Shown here: piece by piece, positions 49,756 to 60,258 of the stretch
Position numbering within the stretch: the stretch's first letter is position 1
How the letters are laid out: every line of letters starts with the position of its first letter
Source: Nocardioides coralli
GTDB lineage: Bacteria > Actinomycetota > Actinomycetes > Propionibacteriales > Nocardioidaceae
NCBI RefSeq assembly: GCF_019880385.1
Contig: NZ_CP082273.1
Coordinates: 2,418,001-2,482,000 of the forward strand
Direction of reading: 5' to 3'
DNA: 64,000 nt
Notes under the pieces: model-generated
What the model was told of the DNA's origin: nothing
Seen by the model: only the letters and a program-made list of their open reading frames with translations
Databases searched by the model: none
Translations under genes and position numbers: made by a program

Positions 49756-50322
49756 ATGAGCGCACCTCCCGAGCTGCCCGAGATCGTCCGCCGCGCCTTC
49801 GACGTCTCACGCGCGGCCGGCTACGTGTCTTTCTGCCGCAACGAGACCGGCCGGCTGCTCGCGACGCTGGCGGCGACCCGCTCGGGGACGCTGGCCGAGT
49901 TCGGCACCGGCACCGGCGTGGGGACGGCGTGGCTGCGCTCCGGCGTGCGTGACGACGCCCGGATCCTCACGGCCGAGCTCGACGCCACCCTGGCCGACGG
50001 CGCCGCCCGGATCTTCCGGGACGACGACCAGGTGGAGGTCCGGGCCGCCGACTGGGACACGCTGCGCGACCAGGGACCGTTCTCGCTGCTCTACCTCGAC
50101 TCGGGAGACCCTGACGCCGTCCGTGTCGACGCCGTCGCGGACCTCGTGGAGGAGGGCGGCATCGTCGTCCTCGACGACTTCGTCCCGTGCGAGATCTGGC
50201 CGCCGGTGTTCCAGGGCCGCGTGGACACCCTGCGCGAGGAGTGGCTCACCGACAAGCGCTTCACCACCGTGGAGGTCATGGTGGCCCCGGACGCGGCCAC
50301 CCTCATCGCCACCAGGCGCTGA
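49756..50322 (+). CDS. SAM-dependent O-methyltransferase-like protein
   Basis: A 188-residue class I methyltransferase. Motif I is LAEFGTGTGVGTAWL, followed by ILTAELDATLADGAARIF, and a catalytic-metal type segment SLLYLDSGDP and IVVLDDFVP. It resembles small O-methyltransferases of the caffeoyl-CoA type, but the acceptor is unknown. It is convergent with the exonuclease gene, overlapping its 3' end by 20 bp. Confidence 0.82.
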   Translation: MSAPPELPEIVRRAFDVSRAAGYVSFCRNETGRLLATLAATRSGTLAEFGTGTGVGTAWLRSGVRDDARILTAELDATLADGAARIFRDDDQVEVRAADWDTLRDQGPFSLLYLDSGDPDAVRVDAVADLVEEGGIVVLDDFVPCEIWPPVFQGRVDTLREEWLTDKRFTTVEVMVAPDAATLIATRR

Positions 50323-50947
50323 CGACGCGGCGCAACCGCCGCGGCCACGGCTCGTGCCGGCGTACGTCGCGCAGCAGCAGCGGCTGGCCGGTCGAGCCCA
50401 GCTCGGCGAGCTGGGCCAGGTAGAGCTCCGCACACGCCAGGGCGTCGCCCAGGGCGTCGTGAGCCGGCGCCCGCGCCATCCCGTGTGCCTCGCGGGCGCG
50501 CCAGAGCCGCAGGGCGCCCCGGGGCAGCTCCTCCCCGCCCCGGGTGAGCAGCCGACGCTGGAGGTCCAGGGTGCACACGACCGGCACCCGCAGCGGCGCC
50601 ATGCCGACCGACCGGAGACCGGCGTCGAGGAAGGCCTGGTCGAAGGGCGCGTGGTGGGCCAGCAGCGCTCGACCCGCCAGCAGCTCGTGGACCTCCTCGA
50701 GCACCTCGGCCAGCGGGCGTCCCCCCTCGAGGTCGTCGTGGGTGAGGCCGTGGATCGCGACGGCCTCGCCCGGGTCGTCGTGGTCGACGAGCAGCCGCCG
50801 GGCGCCGGCGAGCTCGATCCGGGTGCCGTCGACGGGGACGACGCCGACAGCGAGGATCCGGTCGCGGCCGACCGACAGGCCGGTCGTCTCGAGGTCCAGC
50901 GCCAGCAGCGGCAGCTCCCCCACCGGGGTGCTGCGGTGCGGGGTCAC
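50303..50947 (-). CDS. DnaQ-like 3'-5' exonuclease (DEDDh)
   Basis: A 214-residue exonuclease of the DEDDh superfamily. Exo I is LALDLETTGL, Exo II lies in LAHHAPFDQAFLDAG, and Exo III is AHDALGDALACAE with the His-Asp pair. It resembles stand-alone DNA polymerase III epsilon-like proteins and RNase T-like enzymes; the substrate is unknown. The GTG start overlaps the stop of the cNMP/CBS/nucleotidyltransferase gene by 4 bp, so the two act from one transcript. Confidence 0.88.
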   Translation of the reverse strand: MTPHRSTPVGELPLLALDLETTGLSVGRDRILAVGVVPVDGTRIELAGARRLLVDHDDPGEAVAIHGLTHDDLEGGRPLAEVLEEVHELLAGRALLAHHAPFDQAFLDAGLRSVGMAPLRVPVVCTLDLQRRLLTRGGEELPRGALRLWRAREAHGMARAPAHDALGDALACAELYLAQLAELGSTGQPLLLRDVRRHEPWPRRLRRVVSAWWR

Positions 50948-52818
50948 GACAGCGTCCGCACGGGATACCGCTGGGCGACGGCGCTCTGGGCGTCGCGGAT
51001 GACCCCGAAGGCTGCCTTGAGGTGGCGTTGCTCGAAGGAGCTGAGCGACGCCGGCGGGACGTGGTTGTCCGGTGGCTCCCCCGCACGCACGCGCTCGGCC
51101 TGGTGCACCAGGCGCAGGTGGGCCAGGAACTCCCACGCGTCGCGGAGGTCGGCGGCGAGGGGTGCGCTGATCCGGCCGTCGGCGGCGGCGTCCTCGAGCC
51201 GCGCCAGCGTGCCGGTCGCCGGTGACCCGGCCGCGAGCCCGTGGAGCCGGCCGATCTCGGCGACGATCAGGAGCCCGCCACGCTTGACGTCGAGGGTGTC
51301 CCGGTGCTCCCCCGACCGGTCGACCACCAGCCCGCGGAAGAACCCCAGCGGCGGCTGGCGGGTGCAGGCGTGGGCCGCGAGGTGGGCGAGGAAGAGCGGC
51401 GAGCGCGGCGCGGTCTCACGTTGCAGGTCACGCAGGACCGCGGTCAGCGAGCCGTCGCCGTACTGGTGACGCAGGTCGAAGAAGACGCTGGACTCCATGA
51501 CGGCTTGCGGGGTCGGCGTGGTCATCCAGCGGAGCAGGTGCTCGCGCCACGCGGTGACCGGCAACCGCCAGCTCGGGTTGGTCGCCATCTTCTCGCCCCG
51601 GCACCGGGGGTAGCCGGCCTGCTCGAGGCCGTCGGTGACCCGCTCGGCCAGCGCGGCGAACCACGCGTCGTGCTCGGGACGGTGGTCGTCGTGGACCACG
51701 AGGGCATGGTCCTGGTCCGGCCCGAGGGCCTGCTCGAACCGCGCGCGGGAGCCGAGCGTGATCCACGCGTAGGGCACCGGCGGCGGGCCGAGCTCCGCCT
51801 CCGCCAGCCCGAGGAGACGCTGCTCGACGGCGTCCCCGACCGACGTCACGACCCGGCCCGCGTCGTGGGCGGTGGTGCCCTGCCGCACCAGCGAGGAGAC
51901 CAGCTCGTCGAGCCGCCTGGCCACCTCGGCCACGGCGGCGGGGTCGGCCGCCTTGGCCACCTCGCCGACGAGGTGGACGGGGTTCGCGTGCTCGAGCTGC
52001 AGCAGGTCGGTGGCGGTGATCATGCCGACGGCCCGCCCGTGGACCACCAGCGGCAGGTGGTGGATGTTGCGGCGGAGCAGCTCCAGCAGCACCTCCAGCG
52101 CCAGGGCGTCGGGGTGCCCCGTCACCGGGTCGGGCGTCATCACCGAGGTGACGGGCGCCTCCGGTGACGCCCCCGCGGCCACGACCCGGGTCCGGAGGTC
52201 GCGGTCGGTGAGGATGCCGACCAGCCGGTCGTCAGTCGTGACCAGGACCGAGGAGATGCGCTCGCGCGACATGACCTCGGCGGCCTCGCGGATCGTGGCT
52301 GTCGCCGGGACGCTCACGGGGGTCCGGGTGACCAGGTCCCTCGCGCGCGTGCGGAGCACCGCGCGGCCGCCACCTTCCGCACGGTGCGTCCGCTGCACGG
52401 AGACCGCCGCGGCCAGTGCCCGGGCCCGCTGCGAGAAATGGGCCGACACCTCGGGGTGCTGCGCGAGCAGCTCGTGGAACACCGCGGCAGGCATCGCCAG
52501 CAGCAGCGAGTCCTCGATCGCGACGACCCCGACCGGCTGGGGTACCTCGGCGGCCAGCGCGCCACCGCCCACACACGTCCCGGCACCACCGCGCTCCAGC
52601 AGCGCGCCGTCCTCGTCACGGGACTCGACGGCGCCGGAGCGGACCACGAGCAGCTCGCCGACCCGCTCTCCGGCCGCGAGCACCTCGGTGCCACGCCGGC
52701 GGTAGACGATGCTCAGCCGCGGGGTGATCGCCGTCAGCTCGTCGGGGCTCAGCGCCTCGAACGGGGGGTGTGACCCCAGGAAGTCCCGGATCTCCGCGAG
52801 CTCGACGTCGAGGGCCAC
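50944..52818 (-). CDS. cNMP-binding / CBS / DUF294 putative nucleotidyltransferase
   Basis: A 624-residue signalling protein. A cyclic-nucleotide-binding-like domain (about 10-130), two CBS domains (about 160-280, with TDRDLRTRVV and ITATDLLQLE), then a DUF294 nucleotidyltransferase with GSRARFEQALGPDQDHALV (GS-x-DxD site), and a C-terminal helical domain. The family is often paired with a DnaQ-like exonuclease, as here, and may adenylylate or uridylylate an unknown partner in response to nucleotides. It overlaps the exonuclease gene by 4 bp. Confidence 0.87.
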   Translation of the reverse strand: MALDVELAEIRDFLGSHPPFEALSPDELTAITPRLSIVYRRRGTEVLAAGERVGELLVVRSGAVESRDEDGALLERGGAGTCVGGGALAAEVPQPVGVVAIEDSLLLAMPAAVFHELLAQHPEVSAHFSQRARALAAAVSVQRTHRAEGGGRAVLRTRARDLVTRTPVSVPATATIREAAEVMSRERISSVLVTTDDRLVGILTDRDLRTRVVAAGASPEAPVTSVMTPDPVTGHPDALALEVLLELLRRNIHHLPLVVHGRAVGMITATDLLQLEHANPVHLVGEVAKAADPAAVAEVARRLDELVSSLVRQGTTAHDAGRVVTSVGDAVEQRLLGLAEAELGPPPVPYAWITLGSRARFEQALGPDQDHALVVHDDHRPEHDAWFAALAERVTDGLEQAGYPRCRGEKMATNPSWRLPVTAWREHLLRWMTTPTPQAVMESSVFFDLRHQYGDGSLTAVLRDLQRETAPRSPLFLAHLAAHACTRQPPLGFFRGLVVDRSGEHRDTLDVKRGGLLIVAEIGRLHGLAAGSPATGTLARLEDAAADGRISAPLAADLRDAWEFLAHLRLVHQAERVRAGEPPDNHVPPASLSSFEQRHLKAAFGVIRDAQSAVAQRYPVRTLS

Positions 52819-52825
52819 GTCCTCA

Positions 52826-53575
52826 TCATGCCGTGGTCCGCCGACGGGGTGGTGCCGCGACCGGCACGACCCAGGCAGGAAGCCACCGCTGGGTGAGCGG
52901 TCCGATGGCGAGGGCGTAGAGGACGGTGCCGGCTCCCAGGGCCCCGCCGAGCAGGAGGCCGATGACGACGACCGTCACCTCCAGGGACGTCCGCACCAGC
53001 CGCAACGACGCGCCGGTGCGACGGGCGATCCCGGTCATCAGCCCGTCCCGCGGCCCGCGGCCGAACTGGGCCCCGATGTACATCGCGGTGGCGAGCCCGT
53101 TGAGGACGACACCGGCCGTGAGCAGCGCGACCCCCCACCCCAGGGACGCGGCCGGCGCGAGGAGGGCCAGGGTGGCGTCGGCACTGAGCCCGACGAGAAG
53201 GGCGTTGGCGATCGTGCCGATCCCGGGCTTCTCCCGGAGCGGGACCCAGAGGAGCAGCACGACGAAGCTCAGCAGGATCACGGCCTGCCCGAGCGTGATC
53301 GGCACGTGCCGGGTGAACCCGGAGTGCAGCACGTCCCAGGGCGCGAGGCCGAGCCCACCGCGGACCATGAGGGCGAGCGAGGCGCCGTAGAGCAGCAGGC
53401 CGGCGACCAGCTGCGTGAGCCGCCGGCCGAGGCGGCCGGCCCGCAGCTGCGCCCACGGGCCGAGGTCCGCGAGCACCGCGGGAGCGCGGGGCGGCGCGGC
53501 GACCCCGGCGTCAGGCAGGGAGCCGGGGCGGGCCTCGGGTCGGCCCTCGCGTGAGAGGAGGAACGGGATGGTCAC
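52826..53575 (-). CDS. yczE: YczE-family integral membrane protein
   Basis: A 249-residue protein with a hydrophilic 50-residue N-terminus and five to six helices (VAGLLLYGASLALMVRGGLGLAPWDVLHSG, AVILLSFVVLLLWVP, GVALLTAGVVLNGLATAMYIGAQFGRGPRDGLMTG). The GLAPWDV and GRGPRDGLM elements are YczE/YitT-like hallmarks. It is divergent from a MocR-type regulator (yczR), the usual pairing for this transporter-like family, whose substrate is unknown. CAGACT lies 7 nt before the GTG start. Confidence 0.85.
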   Translation of the reverse strand: MTIPFLLSREGRPEARPGSLPDAGVAAPPRAPAVLADLGPWAQLRAGRLGRRLTQLVAGLLLYGASLALMVRGGLGLAPWDVLHSGFTRHVPITLGQAVILLSFVVLLLWVPLREKPGIGTIANALLVGLSADATLALLAPAASLGWGVALLTAGVVLNGLATAMYIGAQFGRGPRDGLMTGIARRTGASLRLVRTSLEVTVVVIGLLLGGALGAGTVLYALAIGPLTQRWLPAWVVPVAAPPRRRTTA

Positions 53576-53582
53576 GAGGTCC

Positions 53583-53630
53583 AGTCTGACGCCGATTGGA
53601 CCTTGACGAAATGGCCAATCGTGGCACAGT
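53583..53630. promoter_or_regulatory. Divergent yczE/yczR promoter and operator region
   Basis: Inverted repeat gattgg (53594-53599) and ccaatc (53615-53620) between the two starts. Plus strand: TTGACG (53603-53608) and CACAGT (53625-53630) with a 16-bp spacer, 7 nt before the yczR ATG. Minus strand: CAGACT (53588-53583), 7 nt before the yczE GTG. Both transcripts look leaderless. Confidence 0.55.
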
Positions 53631-53637
53631 GGTCTGC

Positions 53638-55077
53638 ATGAGCCGCACCGTCTCCGCCAATCGGGTGGCCACTCTCGTGTCCGGGTTCGACCGACAGCCG
53701 GCGTACGCAGGGCTGGCCGACGCGCTCCGCCTCGCCATCGGCGACGGCCGCATCGGCTACGACGTCCGGCTGCCCAGCGAGCGCGAGCTCACCTCGGCGC
53801 TCGGCGTCTCCCGCACCACGGTCACCCGGGCCTACGAGCTGCTCCGCGAGACGGGGTACGCCGCCGCGCGACGCGGTGCCGGCACCTATACCCGGGTCCC
53901 CGGTGGGCGGGCGCGCTCCCGCGACCGCGGGCTCCACCCGCGCACGGGCGCCGACGAGGACCTCATCGACCTCGGCTGCGCGGCCGCGCCGGCGCCCCCG
54001 GGTGTGGCGGCGGCCTATGCCGCGGCACTGGACGACCTGCCGGCCCATCTCGGCAGCCACGGCTACCACCCGCTCGGGCTGCCCGAGCTGCAGGCGGCCA
54101 TCGCCGACACGTTCGTGGCCCGTGGACTTCCCACCGACCCCGACCAGGTGATGGTCACCCCCGGCGCCCTCACGGCCGCGGCCGTGGTCGCCCACGCGCG
54201 GGTCTCCACCGGCGACCGGGTCCTCGTGGAGTCCCCCACCTACCCCAACGCCACCGACGCGATCCGGCACTCGGGTGCCCGGCTCGTGGGGTCACCGGTC
54301 GGGCTCGACGGCTGGGACGTCGACGGGCTGGCGGCAACCCTGCGGCAGACCGCGCCTCGGCTGGCCTACCTCATCCCGGACTTCCAGAACCCGACCGGCC
54401 GGGTGATGACCGACGCCGAGCGCGAGACCCTGGCCGCGCACCTCGGTCGTACGCGCACCACCGCGGTCGTCGACGAGGCCCACCAGGGCCTCGCGCTCGA
54501 CGGTCAGACCATGCCGCGGCCCTTCGCGGCCCACGCGCCGGCCACGGTCACCATCGGCAGCGCCAGCAAGAGCCACTGGGGCGGCCTCCGGCTCGGCTGG
54601 ATCCGGGCGCCGCGCGGCGAGATGGAGCGGTTGCTGCAGGCACGGGTGGGGCTCGACCTGGGTGCCCCGGTGCTGGAACAGCTGGTCCTGGCCCGGCTTC
54701 TCCGGGAAGGTGCCGAGGTCACCGCCGAGCACCGCTCCCGGCTGCGCACCCAGCGTGACCACCTGGTCCGCCTCGTCCACGAGCACCTGCCCGACTGGGG
54801 CTTCCGGGTGCCTGCTGGCGGCCTCGCGCTGTGGTGCGAGCTGCCCACCGCGCAGGCGACGGCCGTGACGGAGGCTGCGGAGCGGCTCGGGGTCGCCGTG
54901 GCACCCGGCCCGCTGTTCGCCGTGGAGGGCGGCCTCGACCGCTACGTGCGCATCCCGTGGACGCGTCCGGTCGAGGAGCTCGAGGAGGCCGTCCGTCGGC
55001 TGGCGCGAGCCTGGTCCGAGACCACCGGCGGCACCCGGCCGGGCCCCGAGGGGCGCCAGCGGATCATGGTGGCCTGA
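53638..55077 (+). CDS. yczR: MocR-family regulator (GntR helix-turn-helix fused to aminotransferase-like domain)
   Basis: A 479-residue regulator. Residues about 15-85 are a GntR winged helix (LADALRLAIGDGRIGYDVRLPSERELTSALGVSRTTVTRAYELL). The rest is an aminotransferase-like fold that binds PLP; the lysine is in IGSASKSHWGGLRLGW, with VDEAHQGL upstream. MocR proteins divergent from yczE are the YczR subgroup. ATG 53638 is supported by CACAGT 7 nt upstream and the lack of any Shine-Dalgarno. Confidence 0.88.
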   Translation: MSRTVSANRVATLVSGFDRQPAYAGLADALRLAIGDGRIGYDVRLPSERELTSALGVSRTTVTRAYELLRETGYAAARRGAGTYTRVPGGRARSRDRGLHPRTGADEDLIDLGCAAAPAPPGVAAAYAAALDDLPAHLGSHGYHPLGLPELQAAIADTFVARGLPTDPDQVMVTPGALTAAAVVAHARVSTGDRVLVESPTYPNATDAIRHSGARLVGSPVGLDGWDVDGLAATLRQTAPRLAYLIPDFQNPTGRVMTDAERETLAAHLGRTRTTAVVDEAHQGLALDGQTMPRPFAAHAPATVTIGSASKSHWGGLRLGWIRAPRGEMERLLQARVGLDLGAPVLEQLVLARLLREGAEVTAEHRSRLRTQRDHLVRLVHEHLPDWGFRVPAGGLALWCELPTAQATAVTEAAERLGVAVAPGPLFAVEGGLDRYVRIPWTRPVEELEEAVRRLARAWSETTGGTRPGPEGRQRIMVA

Positions 55078-55084
55078 GCGGCCC

Positions 55085-56686
55085 TCACGCCAGGTTGACC
55101 GCTCGCACGGCGGCGGCGTGGATGGCGTGCTCGATCTCGTGGAGCGTCTCGGGTGGGATGGGCGAGTCCACCGACAGCGCGACGAGTGCCGAGCCGCCCT
55201 TGGTGTCGCGCGAGACCTGCATGCCGGCGATGTTGACCCGGGCGTCGCCGAGGATGCCGCCGACGGTTCCGACCATGCCGGGCCGGTCCTCGTAGGTGAA
55301 GAAGGCGAGGTGGTCGGTGGGCTCGATGTCCACGTCGAACCCGTTGACCTCGACGAGCCGCTCCTTCTGGCTGATGCCGATCAGGGTGCCGCTGACCGAG
55401 ACCTGGGACCCGTCGGCGAGGGTGCCACGGATGGTGATCAGGTTGCGGTGGTCCGGGCTCTCCGGGTCGGTGACCAGCCGGACCGCCGTGCCGCGCTCGG
55501 CGGCGAGCAGGGGGGCGTTCACGTAGGACACCGGGTCCTCGACGATGTCGGTGAAGACCCCCTTGAGGGCCGCGAGCTCGAGCACCTTGACGTCGTACTC
55601 GGTGATCTCGCCGCGGACCTCGACGTCGATCTGCTGGGCGACCTCGGCGGCCAGCCCCGTGAAGACCCGTCCGAGCTTCTCGGTCAGGGGCAGGCCCGGT
55701 CGGACGTCCTCCGCGATGACGCCACCCTGCACGTTGACCGCGTCGGGGACCAGCTCGCCGGACAGCGCCAGCCTGACCGAGCGGGCGACCGCGATGCCGG
55801 CCTTCTCCTGGGCCTCGTCGGTGGACGCACCCAGGTGAGGGGTGGCGACCACGTTGTCGAGCTCGAAGAGCGGACTGTCGGTGCAGGGCTCGGAGGCGAA
55901 CACGTCGAGCCCCGCCGCTGCGATCCGACCGGTCTTGAGGGCGTCGTGGAGCGCGGTCTCGTCGACGATGCCGCCCCGAGCGGCGTTGACGAGCACCAGG
56001 CTCGGCTTGGCGCGGGCGAGCTCGTCGGCGCCGATGAGGCCGATCGTCTCGGGGGTCTTGGGGAGGTGGACGCTCATGAAGTCGGCCTCGGCCAGGAGCG
56101 TGTCGAGGTCCACGAGACGGACCCCCATCTGGGCGGCGCGGCCGGCCTGGACGTAGGGGTCGTAGGCGATGACGTTCATGCCGAACGCGTTGAGGCGCTG
56201 CGCGACGAGCACGCCGATCCGACCCAGGCCGACGATGCCGACGGTCTTCTCGTAGAGCTCGATGCCCGTGTACTTGGACCGCTTCCACTCCCCCCGCTGC
56301 AGGGCGGCGTGGGCGGGGCTGATGTGGCGGGCAGCGGCGAGCATCAGGGCGACGGCCAGCTCGGCCGCGCTGACGATGTTGGAGGTAGGGGCGTTGACGA
56401 CCATGACGCCGGACTGCGTCGCGGCCTTCACGTCGACGTTGTCGAGACCCACGCCTGCTCGCGCGATCACGGTCAGCCGGTTGGCGGCCGCCAGCGCCTC
56501 GGCGTCCATGCGGGTGGCGGAGCGGACCAGGACGGCGTCGACGTCCGCGAGCGCCGGGATCAGCTCGTCGCGGTCAGCACCGTTGCAGTGGCGGATCTCG
56601 AAGTCGGGGCCGAGGGCCTCGACGGTGGCCGGGCTGAGCTCCTCGGCGATCAGGACGACGGGCCGGGAGTCGGGCGCGGTGGTCAC
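55085..56686 (-). CDS. serA: D-3-phosphoglycerate dehydrogenase
   Basis: First step of serine synthesis. The 533-residue long-form enzyme has a substrate/NAD domain (RAGVGLDNVDVKAAT, GIVGLGRIGVLVAQRL, NAARGGIVDETAL, catalytic His in TPHLGAST). An allosteric substrate-binding domain follows, then a C-terminal ACT domain (LAFFTYEDRPGMVGTVGGILGD) that binds serine for feedback control, as in mycobacterial SerA. The GTG start follows GAGGAAG. It is convergent with yczR, with 7 bp between the stops. Confidence 0.96.
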   Translation of the reverse strand: MTTAPDSRPVVLIAEELSPATVEALGPDFEIRHCNGADRDELIPALADVDAVLVRSATRMDAEALAAANRLTVIARAGVGLDNVDVKAATQSGVMVVNAPTSNIVSAAELAVALMLAAARHISPAHAALQRGEWKRSKYTGIELYEKTVGIVGLGRIGVLVAQRLNAFGMNVIAYDPYVQAGRAAQMGVRLVDLDTLLAEADFMSVHLPKTPETIGLIGADELARAKPSLVLVNAARGGIVDETALHDALKTGRIAAAGLDVFASEPCTDSPLFELDNVVATPHLGASTDEAQEKAGIAVARSVRLALSGELVPDAVNVQGGVIAEDVRPGLPLTEKLGRVFTGLAAEVAQQIDVEVRGEITEYDVKVLELAALKGVFTDIVEDPVSYVNAPLLAAERGTAVRLVTDPESPDHRNLITIRGTLADGSQVSVSGTLIGISQKERLVEVNGFDVDIEPTDHLAFFTYEDRPGMVGTVGGILGDARVNIAGMQVSRDTKGGSALVALSVDSPIPPETLHEIEHAIHAAAVRAVNLA

Positions 56687-56801
56687 AGCGGCTTCCTCAA
56701 GTTCTCGGGAGGGGACGGAGGACGCACGACGCTGTGCCCTGCCACCCTAACAACCCTGTCCGGCCTGCGGGCAGTCGTCTCGACCGGCACGGTCCGGCGG
56801 G

Positions 56802-57275
56802 TCACGTCGCGGGCTCCGGATCCGGGCGCGGCCAGACGTAGGGCAGCTCGTCGGGTACGTCGTGGCCGAAGATCGGCCGGTAGTGCCCGGGGTCCTTGCG
56901 CAGCAGGGAGGACTGGTGACTGCGGTGGAAGTCCTCGTCCCCCACCCACCACGGCAGCGCCCCGGCAGCAGCCAGCTCCGGCTGGGAGCGGATCCGGCTG
57001 ACACCGGCGTCGCGGAGCTCCGCGCCGATGGTGGCGGCGCAGGTGTCGCCGTGGCCACGGTCGGTCCACACCGCGCAGCAGGTGAGGGCATAGCGACCGA
57101 GGGCCTCCTCGTGGCCCCGCCACATCGTCACGGCGGGATGGTGGCGCCAGCCGTAGGTGGGGATGGTGAGGCCGCGCAGCACCTGGAGGCACTCGACACG
57201 CTGCTTGCCGAGGCGCTTGGCGTCGAGCGCGAGCGCCGAGGCCTCGAAGTCGGGGTAGGGGAGGAAGGTCTGCAC
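56802..57275 (-). CDS. MSMEG_6728-type protein (pyrimidine-dimer glycosylase-like)
   Basis: A 157-residue protein beginning MQTFLPYPDFEASALALDAKRLGKQRVE, the signature of a conserved actinobacterial family named after MSMEG_6728. The arrangement of TFLPYPDF, KRLGKQRVE and WRHHPAVTMWRGHE resembles the fold of pyrimidine-dimer DNA glycosylase/endonuclease V, which suggests a DNA repair role not proven for this group. The GTG start is the only good one. The 115-bp gap before serA shows nothing further. Confidence 0.8.
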   Translation of the reverse strand: MQTFLPYPDFEASALALDAKRLGKQRVECLQVLRGLTIPTYGWRHHPAVTMWRGHEEALGRYALTCCAVWTDRGHGDTCAATIGAELRDAGVSRIRSQPELAAAGALPWWVGDEDFHRSHQSSLLRKDPGHYRPIFGHDVPDELPYVWPRPDPEPAT

Positions 57276-57471
57276 GTCAGCGGTTTCCGTGAGGGCGGGA
57301 GCACGGGGTGGTCACGTCAGGCACAACGACGACCGCCGGCCCGGTCTTCCCCGGCGATCCCTGCGACGGGCACCCCCGGCGCGCGTCCTGCGCCTGGTCC
57401 GGCCGGCGCTCCCGCCTGGTGGGCCTCGTACTGCACCGCGCGGACGTGGCCGGGTCGCTAGTCTCCCCATC

Positions 57472-58047
57472 GTGGGGGTGCAGGACGACGCGGAGCGGGT
57501 CGAGCCGGCCACGCTCGACGAGTGGTCGGCCTGGCTCGCGTCCCACCACGAGCGGCGCGAGGGGATCTGGCTGGTCACCTTCAAGGGGGTCACCGGCCGC
57601 CAGCAGTTTCCCTACGAGGCAGGTGTGATCGAGGCACTCCGCTGGGGCTGGGTCGACTCGACGGTCCGGACGGTCGACGACGAGCGCACGATGATGTGGA
57701 TGGCGCCGCGGCGGCGCGGCAGCGTGTGGACCCGACCCAACAAGGAGCGGATCGAACGCCTGGAGGACGAGGGCCGGCTCGAGCCGGCCGGTCGCGCCGC
57801 GGTCGAGGCCGCCAAGGCGTCGGGCATGTGGACGCTGCTGGACTCTGCCGCGGACCTCGTCGTCCCGGACGACCTCGCAGCGGCCCTCGACCAGCTTCCG
57901 GGGGCGCGCGAGCAGTTCGACGGGTTCCCGCCGTCGGCCCGCAAGGCGATTCTCGAGTGGTTGCTTCTCGCCAAGCGCCCCGAGACGCGGGCGAAGCGGG
58001 TCGCGGAGGCGGCCGAGAAGGCCGCGAACGGCGAGCGCGCCCGCTAG
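57472..58047 (+). CDS. YdeI/OmpD-associated family protein
   Basis: A 191-residue cytoplasmic protein with EWSAWLASHHERREGIWLVTFKG, LRWGWVDSTVRTVDDERTMMWMAPRRRGSVWTRPNKERI and a C-terminal PPSARKAILEWLLLAKRPETRAKRV. These match the YdeI/OmpD-associated family (DUF1801-related helical domain plus YdeI core), whose function is unclear. GTG 57472 is chosen because TAGTCT lies 7 nt upstream; GTG 57478 is an alternative. The 196-bp gap before it contains no gene I can support. Confidence 0.82.
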   Translation: MGVQDDAERVEPATLDEWSAWLASHHERREGIWLVTFKGVTGRQQFPYEAGVIEALRWGWVDSTVRTVDDERTMMWMAPRRRGSVWTRPNKERIERLEDEGRLEPAGRAAVEAAKASGMWTLLDSAADLVVPDDLAAALDQLPGAREQFDGFPPSARKAILEWLLLAKRPETRAKRVAEAAEKAANGERAR

Positions 58048-58051
58048 CCCG

Positions 58052-58666
58052 TCACGCCAGGGCCGACCGCACCGCACGGGAGACCCGCTCACGGTCGCCG
58101 TCGACGCCCCGCCGGGAGGCCAGGTGCTCGACCACGGCCTCCTCGTCGAGACCGTGGCAGTCGCGCAGCCCCCGCGCCACGACGGTCAGGTAGGGGTCGG
58201 TCGGCGGCGTCGGCTCCAGCTGCGCGGGATGCTCGGCGGTGAAGGTCAGCATCGGGATGTCGTCGAGGATGCCCACGAGGTGGAGCGTCTCGTAGCGTCC
58301 CGGACCCATCGCGTGGCGGCGGTGCGCCATGACGTGGGCCAGATCGAGGTCCTCACCGGGCTCCCGGTGCATCTCCTGGGCAGCCACGTCGGCGAACTGC
58401 TGCTCGGTGAGCAGGTAGGCCCGCGCGTAGGTCGAGCCCGGCGCGTCCGCGTCGTAGAAGGAGATCCCGCCGCCCCACGTCGGCGAGCGCCAGGCGAAGA
58501 ACATCGAGCCGGGCAGGACCACCGGCCGGTCCTCCTGGGGCGGCGACGCGTCGCGCGCGCCGGGGACGGTCCGGCGGGCCCCCGGGGGGCGCCCGCCGGT
58601 CAGGTAGAACGCGAACCGGTCGGCGTCGAGGTTGGAGCCGTAGGCGGCGTACCAGAGCAGCGTCAT
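58052..58666 (-). CDS. Gamma-glutamylcyclotransferase-like protein
   Basis: A 204-residue protein beginning LLWYAAYGSNLDADRF; the YGSNL motif is the substrate-cradling signature of the GGCT fold. The remainder (LPGSMFFAWRSPTWGGGISFYDA, ARAYLLTEQQFADV) fits the same fold. Which gamma-glutamyl or other amide it cleaves is unknown, and the catalytic glutamate of characterised enzymes cannot be assigned with confidence. It lies just after ilvC with 7 bp between, so it could be cotranscribed at the end of ilvBNC. Confidence 0.8.
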   Translation of the reverse strand: MTLLWYAAYGSNLDADRFAFYLTGGRPPGARRTVPGARDASPPQEDRPVVLPGSMFFAWRSPTWGGGISFYDADAPGSTYARAYLLTEQQFADVAAQEMHREPGEDLDLAHVMAHRRHAMGPGRYETLHLVGILDDIPMLTFTAEHPAQLEPTPPTDPYLTVVARGLRDCHGLDEEAVVEHLASRRGVDGDRERVSRAVRSALA

Positions 58667-58673
58667 GCCGGCC

Positions 58674-60254
<1,581 letters not shown>

Positions 60255-60258
<4 letters not shown>

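Noticed and set aside
56687..56801. Gap between serA and the MSMEG_6728-type gene searched for a leader peptide or riboswitch
   Set aside because: No short ORF with serine codons, no terminator and no recognisable conserved structure.
57276..57471. 196-bp gap upstream of the YdeI-like gene examined for a small gene
   Set aside because: Open frames here lack ribosome sites and recognisable sequence; only the TAGTCT element near the start is supportable.
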